Positions 19,648 to 28,565 of a stretch of DNA of 64,000 nt are shown one piece after another. Under the pieces are notes generated by a model. The model was not told the DNA's origin, did no database searches, and was given only the letters and a program-made list of their open reading frames with translations. Position numbers and translations under genes: made by a program. The stretch lies in assembly GCA_907163375.1 (NCBI GenBank), contig CAJQUW010003214.1, positions 27,233 to 91,232 on the forward strand, in the 5' to 3' direction. The first letter of the stretch is position 1, and each line of letters begins with the position of its first letter. The stretch is from Prostheceraeus crozeri (Eukaryota > Platyhelminthes > Polycladida > Euryleptidae).

Positions 19648-20016
19648 TCATGATAGTGTTACTATAACTCTACTATCCCAAGGTGGAAGTAGAATATCAT
19701 TAATTACTAGATTAGGAAAAAGCTTTCTCTCCTTGGAGGGATCATTACAAAAGATACGTACAACATTGAAGGCTGCTAGCCATCTTTTAAAGTCAATAAG
19801 AAGAGCACTTTCACTAGGAAGACCAAAGTCTTTTAAATATTGTTGATTAAGTCCATGAATATGTTTTCTCGCCCATCCATCAGCTTTGGGATCACACTTG
19901 GTATGATGATGATAAACACTAACAATCTGATATGAGCAATTGTCCATAGTAATAGCACTGAGCTCCTGTACAGGTTCACCCTCACAATCCATAAAAATGA
20001 TGGTGGATGACTAAAA
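19648..20016 (-). CDS. Exonuclease-like (DEDD/RNase H-fold) domain, putative
   Basis: The minus-strand frame opens, after an acceptor-like TTTTTAG, with a strand running into IIFMDCEGEPVQELSAI, the D-x-E signature position of DEDD 3'-5' exonucleases. Further on are HIHGLNQQYLKDFGL and VRIFCNDPSKERKLFPN, which fit the later H/D and N/D-containing segments of such proteins. The end has NDILLPPWDSR. The role would be nucleic-acid trimming or proofreading. Motif spacing is plausible, but without a search the assignment is tentative. Confidence 0.5.
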
Positions 20017-20052
20017 ATAAAATTACATAGTTTTACTCATCGGATGAAAATC

Positions 20053-20190
20053 CTATAACATATTACAATATGAAGAAGTGCAACGATGCTGTTCACGACA
20101 AAATACACAAATAACATGATGACAGCGAAGAAGTAAAATGTATCTGATAAGACCACGTCTACGACACTCAAAGCACATAAGCGAATTGTC
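20053..20190 (-). CDS. RING-like zinc finger
   Basis: The minus strand encodes LMCFECRRRG, then LLRCHHVICVFCREQHRC and a final SSYC. This gives C-x2-C, C-x-H-x3-C-x2-C spacing and a last Cys pair, as in RING fingers, E3 ubiquitin ligase modules that many DNA viruses use against host defences. The frame is open from 20,316 but its 5' part overlaps the 20,213-20,982 gene in another frame, so the real start is unclear. Confidence 0.5.
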   Translation of the reverse strand, partial: DNSLMCFECRRRGLIRYILLLRCHHVICVFCREQHRCTSSYCNML

Positions 20191-20212
20191 ATAAGGTAGA
20201 GATAGGAAAGGA

Positions 20213-20982
20213 TTAGCGATTCTCCTTCTTTGATTTGCGTTTTCCGGTAGCATTCTCCTCTGACTTGTGCTTCCCACCGCTCTCGTTGAGGATTTGATCA
20301 ATAATGTTATTAACATCTGGCTGCTTCGGCATACATAGGATGGATTGAGTATGCATTGCTATAGAGGCCAATTTATTATCCTTATGATAACCATAATATA
20401 GTCCGCTTATTGTGAAACGAATATTCCAAGTGCCTTCTGCGAGCTCTTCACACCTGATGGGTGTTATTTGTTCTCCATCCTTTCGATAGTAAGAACACCA
20501 ATGCGATAGTGGTAGAGAAAGTCGTTCACCTTCCCATATCTTTTTATATGGTGTATCCTTGTCATCTCTCGCTCTCCACACTTCGTCAAGGGGAGTAGGG
20601 ATATCCATATTTAGTGTCACAAATTCTTCAATAATGTCAAGCTGGCGACGTATGTATGGAGCTACAGGAATGATGACGTAGTCTCCATACTGATTCCTCT
20701 TCACACTCACGTCTGTGGAAGGGATCATTCCCGTTTCCAGTGCTATAGCATGATCGAAATAGCGTATGCCTTGTCTAAATTTACGCTGTAGGGGTGTAGG
20801 ATTATGCACCTGTGTTGTTTCCTCCATCGGTCTCAACTGTAGATGGCCTGAATGTAGCGAACCTTGCACCGTCTGGACATCAGCATCTAGTCTGGTAAGT
20901 GATGTAGAACCCTGAAAGAGGAAAGATGCGATTAGGTAAACACTCAAGAAAGGAGGTGGAGGGAAGTTTTCCAACTTACCAT
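20213..20982 (-). CDS. Accessory protein of unknown function, intron after ATG
   Basis: The start is ATG at 20,982-20,980. It is followed directly by GTAAGTTGG and a candidate 68-nt intron (20,912-20,979) ending TCTTTCAG. The second exon then runs open for about 230 codons. It contains a Trp/Tyr-rich central domain (SHWCSYYRKDGEQITPI, EGTWNIRFTISGLYYGY) and a Lys/Arg-rich tail (GKRKSKKENR) that may direct it to the nucleus. No family is recognised. Its promoter and start structure copy those of the polymerase gene, which is the main reason to include this region in the element. Confidence 0.6.
20912..20979 (-). other. Candidate intron directly after the ATG
   Basis: On the minus strand ATG|GTAAGTTGG ... 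CTCTTTCAG|GG. It is 68 nt long, one more than the intron at the same place in the polymerase gene. Confidence 0.6.
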
Positions 20983-21039
20983 TCTAGTTGAAAAGTAGGA
21001 TAGATGAGCTGAGAGAACGTGCGTCCGTCACTTATACGA

Positions 21040-21128
21040 TTCAAAGATAGAATGATTGTCACTCTAAAGTCTCATTATTTATAGAGAAATCCATGATTCT
21101 CATTGGATGATAATCCTCATTGGACAAT
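21040..21128 (-). promoter_or_regulatory. CCAAT, TATA and start-motif promoter, minus strand
   Basis: On the minus strand there are CCAAT boxes (about 21,101-21,126), CTATAAATAA at 21,076-21,083 and ATCATTCTATCTTTGA at 21,041-21,056. The last motif differs from the polymerase copy by very few bases. Confidence 0.6.
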
Positions 21129-21129
21129 A

Positions 21130-21720
21130 ACATCAAGCTGATTCCAAATCTGGCCTCTGTTTACCAAACCGAGCCTTCGTTCGCCCGCTGGAGCTGTTTT
21201 TTGGAAAATTCTAACTCTGTCGTTTTTTGCCAATTTCCCAAATCTTAAATGGCGTCTCACATCTAAATGAAGACAGATATGAACAAGCCGTTTCTTTCAC
21301 TGAATTTGTCTCACTCATAGCTTTCAAACGAGCTATTGCACGACTTTCTACGATCTCTAGAACCAAAGTTGGAAGCAACGCTGCCGAGGGGGGGACGTCC
21401 CAAAAATTTTTTCTCTCCGATGGAGCTGGAAATCACCCTACGGATGCAGAATTTGACGCTGAATCAGAATCTGCCCTCCGTTTTCCCATCCGATGCTTCG
21501 TTTTGGCTCTACAGCCCTAAACCATCCCAAATTCGCCGTTAACTCTGTCGGTTTACAACATCTGCCAACCTGGTCGGCCGCCCAAGTCGACCTGGACGGC
21601 CAACCAAGACTCTCTCCCGAGGGGGGCGCTGTGTTTATTGTGGAGGTTTAGTTGCTACTCACTGATGCTTCAATCAATCTTGCAAGCAACGAATCGACGA
21701 ATACCTGTCAAAACAGAAAA
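21130..21720. other. GC-richer stretch without a recognisable gene
   Basis: Open frames here are short and carry no known motif. It is GC-richer than its surroundings, with CT- and GG-rich blocks (for example a run of G near 21,390 and GGCCG-rich text near 21,575). It is either the outer part of the virus-like element or another repeat. No inverted partner was found at the left side of the window. Confidence 0.4.
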
Positions 21721-21737
21721 GTATTCACCTTTGAGGC

Positions 21738-21835
21738 AGGGATGCGGAATTGTAGTCGGAGTCCCGGAGTCCTATCATTTTTGCTGGAGTCGGAGTCCTA
21801 TCAAATGATAGGACTCCGGACTCCGGCCTATAACT
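21738..21835. repeat. GGAGTC-type short repeats with a small palindrome
   Basis: Several GGAGTCGGAGTCC and AGTCCTATCA units occur in direct order, then inverted around 21,800-21,830 (CTATCAAATGATAG core). It opens with caggGATGCGG. This looks like an end of a hAT-like element, but no matching second end was found. Confidence 0.45.
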
Positions 21836-22318
21836 AGACCCGAAATATAAAACAAACAGATTATTTATCCTCGTGCATTGAATAATTTCTCCTTGAAGCG
21901 GTAAAGAAACCTAACGCTTTTCTGGAATAATCACACTGAAAGCTTCTTTAGCTACAATCATCACTCAGATAAATTAAATGTCGCTGGACGTTTCCTATAG
22001 GAGTGCCATAGATTTTGGTTAATCGGGAAGAAGCGCTGCACAAGACATTTTAATGCATCAAAATTTCAAAACAAGTGAGTGGCTGACCGGCCGTGAGAAA
22101 CACAGGAAACCGTTGGCCTTGTCTCCTTTTTTTCTCGAGATAATGTGGTCTCAGCTCCTTGAGTAAGGTGGTTCAGCGACATGAGCAATCACTTCTAATG
22201 TGCACATTCACGTGGCCTTAAATAATGTTAGGGATGTTATTAAAAATTCATTTAAATTCATGAAAATTAATGTTGTAACATAAAAGTGTTTTGTATAGAA
22301 ATGGTATTCCAATGCCGA

Positions 22319-22352
22319 GTGAAGGCCTATCATCTGGGGGCACGCGACGCCA
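22319..22352 (+). repeat. Dispersed repeat fragment (pair with 33,499)
   Basis: GAAGGCCTATCATCTGGGG and CGACGCCAC recur at 33,499-33,534 with few changes. Probably remnants of one short interspersed element. Confidence 0.4.
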
Positions 22353-22440
22353 CTGTCAGATAAGCTCTACCAAATCTCGGTGTATCAGTGGGAAACTAGT
22401 GTACAACACCGTAGCAGTCAAGCTACCGATTGACAATGTC

Positions 22441-22735
22441 AAGGTCGCGCAACTGCTCGAGCAACAGTCACATAGTCTTGCGATCGTTTGTACGATTGAC
22501 TCAACCATCGAACAATGCAATTGCTAGGTCGTGCAACTATCGCACGAACATGCGAGGGGTCGCACGACTGATCACATGACTGATCGTACCACTGATTGTA
22601 CAACAGTCTCCTTCGAGCATACGACTGTTGTGCGACTAGACTTTTCACTGCGACTATTTGTGCGACTGACAGTGGATCGCTTCTGAGCGCACGGTCGCAA
22701 GGTCGCATTTGTCGCACGACTATTGTGATAGCCCC
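22441..22735. repeat. Cluster of degenerate GTCGCACGAC-type palindromes
   Basis: Variants of the self-complementary word GTCGCACGAC or of half of it (GTCGTGC, GCACGAC, CGACTG) occur about every 15-25 nt on both strands over 300 nt. No coding frame is supported. The pattern looks like a decayed array of short inverted repeats. Confidence 0.5.
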
Positions 22736-22749
22736 TTAAAGAGCAAACT

Positions 22750-23920
22750 GATAGCAATGATCACTGGCCCCAGACGAGGGATTGTCGGCAGACTCAACAG
22801 CACCTGTTGACAAACGATAGCATCATTCACACAGTCTTGTCAGATGCCGGCTGCCGCTGCTATGAACCTTGTCCGATAAATGGATCAAAAAGATTTCGCT
22901 GTCATTGAGAAGAAAAAGCCAAACCACAGAATTTCACGCACATTCGCCTCACACGCTGAATAATCAAATTGATTGATCAATAAAGTTTTTAATCCCGGGA
23001 TTAGTTAACCAGGATTCTGGGATTCGCTAACATCTGTGTTTAGGCAGTTAAGTTGTATGAAGATGAAGTAACAAGGATTAACAATGAAGATAAACGTATT
23101 TCATTGTTGCAAATTGCAATACCGTTATATTTGAAACTTCCTTTTTCATTATAATATTAGACTTAAACTATCAAGAATACAACAGACACGATAGTCTTGT
23201 AATTACATATAAGTGTGCATTACTTATTCATGCATTTTATCATATACTAGAAATAATTTTAGCGTATGTTTGTGCAGTATGACAAAAATTTACTTTCATT
23301 GATATTGATCAACAAATAAAACTGTTCAGGCAGCCGAGAGAAAGAAAGAGCATTATGCATGACAAGCGTCTTAATATTTAATGAATTTTTAAAGCGATTA
23401 TTACAGAATATCGATCTTTTACCAGGCGTCACAAAAGTCGCGGTATTTGCATTTCGATTTGAAAATCACATACCACAGTTTCAACATTATGACTTGGAAA
23501 AGCACTGAAATAAGAGAAGCTATGAAATATTCTTCAAAAAAAAGATTCATCATGAAAGTAAGGATGCGACACAATGTCTTTGATTTCACAGAAATATACT
23601 TCACAAGTCTAGTTGAAATGTGGTCAGTGACTCAAAAGGACAGATTAAGCCTGATTAATAACGAAATAAATACAAGGAGCAGCGTGTACATCTCGGGATC
23701 ATTGTAGTCTGTGAAGATAATGCCGTGGTCCGGATCCGGACTGTGGTTCGGAGTTTGGGAACCTCTGCTCTATAGAATGTTTAGAGGAAGAAAACCGCTT
23801 TCTAATGGACCTCTTTTTATAGATTTTACTTCGGATAATTTATGATCGCCAGTGACGAACTAGAGTGGGCAACTTGATTCTTTATTAGCTTACTGGGCCT
23901 ACACAGCAGTTAGCCTATTA
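22750..23920. other. No recognisable gene; one possible hAT end
   Basis: AT-rich non-coding sequence. The minus strand at about 23,722-23,768 starts with CAGAGGTTCCCAAACTCCG, like the terminal repeat of many hAT elements, but its partner is not seen. Confidence 0.4.
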
Positions 23921-23928
23921 CTTAGCAT

Positions 23929-24962
23929 TAGTGATGAAAATTTTCCGGGAAATTTTCCGTGGAAAATTATGGAAAAAATTGGAAAATTATGGAAAATTTT
24001 GGGAAATTTTGAAAGTTTTGATTTTTTGATGGGCCCTTATAATTTGAGCGCTTCCACTGCCGAGGCAGCTGCGTACCAATAAATTGGGTCTAAAACTCTT
24101 GATTTCATCATTATTTCGATTAAAGCGATCGCAAGGAATACGATTTCCGTCCGCAGATTTTTGAACATTCCTTTGCCACCAGTGGCTTCTACTAAATGGT
24201 TAGCATTTTTAATTATCACAGAGACACCGTTTGGGATAACGTGAATCTTGCTTTACAATAGGGGTATAATTTCATGCAATGTGAAAGATCTGGAGCAAAA
24301 ATAGCGTACTTCATTTTGGAGTTTACTAGTTGCTAGCTTGAAAGTTAAGCTTTACTATGCAGCGTTGATCATAGTGACGAAAATTATATGTGTTGATGAA
24401 CATGTGATGAAGTACGAGTATAGCACAGTCCACGCAGCATTCACGAGCGACCATATTGGAAGATATAAAGACTGTGAACTCGTGTGATATTTGGAAACTA
24501 AAGATCTCTGTGATGAGTAAAAGAATATCTATGATAGCTTCAAACTTCTGGCGCATTGTCCGATATCTTCGTTGAGCTGCAGGATACACATCCTCCATTT
24601 CAGATGGTTAAGATAGTTCCAAATCGATTTCAGATCTACCCAAATGAATTTCAGATATGATCCAGATGAATTGGAGATCTCCAGTTGAATTAAAGATCTT
24701 TTCAAAGTTGACCTTGGGACATGCATTCGGAATGATGTCGGAAATTCATTTGGAAAGATCTGAAATAGACATGGAGAAGGTACAGATGGTAGCCTACCAA
24801 AAGTTAACATAGAGGGATGATAGAGAAGTTTTCGGACTTTGAATATTACATAGTCTTTTCAAACGACTATAATAAGTTTCCAAAACAAAGAAAAAACGTC
24901 AATCACCGAAAAATAATTTTCCAGAAAATTTTCCATTGGAGAATTTTCCATTTGCATCACTA
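23929..24962. mobile_element. Non-autonomous hAT-like element with 8-bp target duplication
   Basis: The left end TAGTGATGAAAATTTTCC (23,929) pairs with the right end, whose reverse complement is TAGTGATGCAAATGG (ending at 24,962). CTTAGCAT flanks both sides exactly (23,921-23,928 and 24,963-24,970), the 8-bp duplication expected of hAT transposition. Subterminal runs of GGAAAATT fill both ends. The 1,034-nt interior has no convincing transposase. The interior segment 24,600-24,780 repeats AATTTCAGAT-like words. Confidence 0.8.
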
Positions 24963-24970
24963 CTTAGCAT

Positions 24971-25534
24971 TCACAACGCATTTGCTACTGATTGCACATC
25001 ATTTTCTGGCTATCGTAGAATTGCTTTTCCACTAATGACATGAAAGCTAGGCTTTCTCTTCTCACCACATTAGGCTCAGCAGTAAAGCATCAATCCACAT
25101 TTTTCCTGCAAACTCTGTAGACTAAGAATAAGCATTTATATCGGTATTTAGCAGAGCATCTGAAATAATCCAAATCTGTGAGACATGCATGCTTTTTATA
25201 ACGTCCATCAACCTTGAGATGAAAAATAAAGAACGTATTTGAACAGGATAAGAAACCTACTCTTACTTCGGTTTTCTCACATATGGGTTCTCCCTCCGAA
25301 AATATGAAAGTAGAAAAGCCAAAATCTCCAAATTGCTGACTTCATAGAATTTCATATTATATGCATAGACAGTAGAGTTGATGGCCACTCATATCCTGCA
25401 GCAAGTAGTTTTACAGACATCATTCCTTGTTCCTGTCTCAAATCGGACGGACAGAAACGAAGACACGAAAGTAAACAAGGTCGAGTAAATACATAAATTT
25501 GGAAATTCATACAATTTTCACAAATCTCACCTTG
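24971..25534. other. No recognisable gene
   Basis: AT-rich sequence without supported features. Confidence 0.5.
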
Positions 25535-25814
25535 TTTGAATTGCTGTGGAGGAGTGGCATCGATAGCTATGGTAATGAAACTGATAGTGTGGATGTAGAC
25601 TGGTGTGCTGAGCTTAAGTTTGGCTTTTTTGGGCAATCGGTGCAGCAGCGCAGAATATTTTGGCTTTTTTGGATTTGAGTTTCGAAATGTGGACCGATTT
25701 TGTGGATTTGAATTGCTGTGGAGGAGTTGCATCGATAGCTATGGTAATGAAAGTGATAGTGTGGATGCAGACTATGGTGTGCTGAGCTTAAGTTTGGCTT
25801 TTTTGGGTAATCGG
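25535..25814. repeat. Direct repeat, 172-nt period, two copies
   Basis: About 107 nt starting tttgaattgctgtggagg at 25,535 recur at 25,707 with a handful of changes, up to gggcaatcgg or gggtaatcgg. The spacer and 3' flank carry further ttttttggct units to 25,880. It is a local tandem duplication. Confidence 0.75.
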
Positions 25815-26429
25815 CTGATTTCTGTGGCTTTTTTGGCTCTTTTGTGATTTTGGCTTTTTTGGATCATTTTTGGCTCTTTTGGAAATGATCATTAACCCAG
25901 CAAATAACTCTCCAAAATGTTTGTTACTGAAAGTGGATCGAGGGAAGTTCATGAAGTTTAGAAGCGAGAAGATCAGCGGACAAACCTGTAAAAGCAATTG
26001 CAGCTGCAAAGATGATAGATGATAGATGAAGATGGTTGATGGTATTGTAGTAATGATAATTGATAAAACCGAATATAAGTGATTTCTTGACGACGCCATC
26101 CACTGAATTCTGTTGGCATAATTCTCATGGAACACCGGCTTGCCATGGAAGCAATATTTCCTATGGGATGGGAATAATAATATGCACTCGTACATGTGCA
26201 TATCGAATGAATCTTGACACCCCATATCATATGGACTATAGATTGAACTAGGTGATAGCTTTCTAGTAGTCCATGTACTCAATGAATTCAGGCTGAGGCT
26301 GATAAAGGAAGATTAAGGTAGACTGCTATAGGAGTAGAAGCTCATCATCAGAATTTCATGAGACGGAGCTTATACATTGTTTCAATGGTGAATATAGTTG
26401 AATTTCGCATTCAAACGTCTATAAATTTT

Positions 26430-28331
26430 CCTTCCCCTTAACCCCTGGAGGGTGTCCTGAAATGCCATCTGGTCGGGATGCTCGATGAAAGGGGAAGTCC
26501 CTCCTGCTGCCTCACCGCGACAAAGGGGTGAACACCACATGGTGGCCAAAGCAGGCACTGGGACCGAGTCACGGCGGGATGACCGTACGCACAAGTGCCA
26601 CCGGCTTCGGGCGTATGAGCGTGTGGGTAGGGCAGTTTTCTATAGGAGGAACAAAACTGTCCTTGGTGGACCTTCGGGAAAATTCCACCTAAAATTAGGG
26701 GATAGGTCTCAGCAATGCCAACGGTCAATGTTATTTGGGCGGATGAGCGTCATGAGTCTAAGAATATCCTATTGGCTACAAGCTGGCTGCAGTCATTTTA
26801 CATCGCGACTGGTAAGGAAAGTTGACGTCGGACGAGTTTTCGGTTGTTGAAATGGCAAATGCATACGGTCAATGGTGTCCTCAATAAGGAAGTAAGGAAT
26901 TCTCTTCTCCAAAAATTGAGGCGGCAGAGGAATCAAAGCACTAGACGCGTTCCATTCCACCTTACAAGGTTAGCCAAAGAAGGATCGTCATTGCATCATA
27001 ATATCAAGAATAACCCTGACTGACACGGATAGATGGAATTCGTTAGTCCTAACAGACAATCCATCTAGGAGACGGTTACTCCAAAATCACAACCCCGCCG
27101 TGCCAAGCGTGGCGAGTAAGGCAACCCCCTTCATATGATGAATTTAAGCACAACGAATAGGCCCTCAGTACCCAGCAGTTCTGGAGTCACCCTTCAAAGC
27201 AGCAACAGGAATGATGAGAGAACAGAGGGTGCTAAGAATCAATGGATTAAAAGATGCTGCAAAGGAAATAAGACGACAAATATCTCTGTTGCGACATACA
27301 ATTGTCGATCGTTAATAGACCAACCAAGTAGAGATTTTCGACTACACGAACTTGAAAGAGCCCTAGAATCTGTGAATGTAGATATTCTAGGCCTATGCGA
27401 AACCAGGAGAAATGGAGAAGAAATGATGCAGACCGAAGGAGGTAATGTTTTATGCTGGAGTGGATCAAGAGGCGCGAGAGGTACGGGATTCTGGGTGAGC
27501 AGGAGGTGGAAAGACAATATCGTAGATTACTATTCGAAGTCTGATAGGATATCAGTTCTGATCCTAAGAATAAACAGAAGAACAGCTTTAAAGTTAATTC
27601 AAGTTTATGCACCTACTTCCGACAGCGAGGGAGCTTCTACGACGACATTCAGGCAGTAATCGACGATGATAGATGTGGCAAGCCGATCGTAATGGGCGAT
27701 TTCAATGCGAAAATTGGAGAAAAGCAGGACAACGAACAATGCATCGGGAACTACGGTTATGGCAGAAGAAAAATGCGAGGTGCAAGACTGATAGAATTTT
27801 CTGCTGCGAATAACTTGAAGATAACCAACTGCCTCTTGAAAAAAGTCCAAATAGAAAATGGACTTGGGAATCACCCAATGGAACAACCAAAAATTAAATT
27901 GACTTCATCCTCTGTAGAGATCCCGATCTTGTGTACGTGTTGGATGTTGGAATTATTAACCGATTCGACTTTGACTCTGACCATCGTCTTTTAAGAGCAA
28001 AAATGAAAATAAATGAGAAACGAGAAAGAGCAAAAAAGATGAGGAAACTCTCTACTCCAGGTAACTTCATACTGGACAGGAGAAGAGAATTTCAATAGAA
28101 ACTCTCTAATAGATTTGAGAGTCTACACATTGAAGATACAGATGACCTAAATGTTGAATATTCGACGTTCACCTGCGCTATAAAAGAAACAACAAAGTCA
28201 TTGAAAATTGAGAAAATGTCAAAAACAAAAAAGTTAACAGACAGCACAGTCAATCTGATTAATAAACGAGAGGAACTGCGGAAGAGAAGAAGAGAAAGTA
28301 ACGAAGCAGAGGCCGAAATAGATGTTCGCAT
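26430..28331 (+). mobile_element. RTE-type LINE, 5' part with endonuclease, no reverse transcriptase
   Basis: A GC-richer 5' untranslated region (from about 26,430, starting near CCCTGGAGGGTGTCC) precedes an ATG at 27,135. The first frame (27,135-27,659) holds the start of an apurinic-type endonuclease: ATYNCRSL, LGLCETR, GFWVS and LIQVYAPTSD. The next frame (27,692-27,994) continues with MGDFNAKIG, and the third piece around 27,930-28,000 has SDHRLL, the catalytic Asp-His end. Reading-frame shifts lie near 27,640 and 27,840. The reverse transcriptase is missing: homology stops at about 28,331, where a minisatellite begins. Loss of the 3' part is unusual for LINEs and points to a later deletion. 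Confidence 0.8.
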
Positions 28332-28334
28332 CCC

Positions 28335-28565
28335 TATTCTAATTCACATACTCTAATTCAATTTCGGAACAAGCCGTTCCGATCGCAACACACCAATAAG
28401 TGTACCGAATCATTAAGTATGATCTCAATTCGCCTATCAATCGGAACGCGGTTCCTATTTACATGTTCCTATCCATGTTCGCATCCATTGGCAATTCGGA
28501 ACATGTTCATATCCATGTTTGCATTCGCAATTCGGAACATGTTCCTATCCATGTTCGTATCCACT
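28335..28565. repeat. Minisatellite, unit about 36-40 nt
   Basis: Units built of ACATGTTCCTATCCATGTTC and CAATTCGGA repeat at about 28,462, 28,502 and 28,538, and looser versions extend back to 28,335. It adjoins the truncated LINE. Confidence 0.65.

Larger units (their letters stand above)
1..21130. mobile_element. Polinton/Maverick-type (adintovirus-like) element, fossil
   Basis: The block carries the diagnostic gene set of the group: family B DNA polymerase, rve integrase with chromodomain, A32-like packaging ATPase, adenain-like protease, structural and capsid-type proteins and basic core-type proteins. The core from about 4,480 to 17,840 is secure. I extend it left to about 2,050 or further, and right to about 21,130, because the flanking genes use the same promoter layout and the same intron-after-ATG structure as the polymerase gene. 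No terminal inverted repeats or target duplication were recognised, so both ends are estimates and the left end may lie outside the window. Many frames remain long while others are fragmented, with roughly ten or more breaks overall, so it is a fossil of intermediate age. Two foldback elements lie inside it. Confidence 0.85.

Noticed and set aside
1-21800. Terminal inverted repeats of the Polinton
   Set aside because: No sequence in 1-2,000 matches the reverse complement of 20,990-21,800, and the large inverted repeats seen belong to separate foldback elements.
22441-22735. Possible CRISPR-like array
   Set aside because: The repeated words are short, degenerate, palindromic and irregularly spaced, with no unique spacers of constant length, and the genome is an animal one.
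21738-23768. One hAT element from the GGAGTC end to the CAGAGGTTCCC end
   Set aside because: The two ends are not inverted copies of each other and no 8-bp duplication matches, so they are probably ends of different elements.
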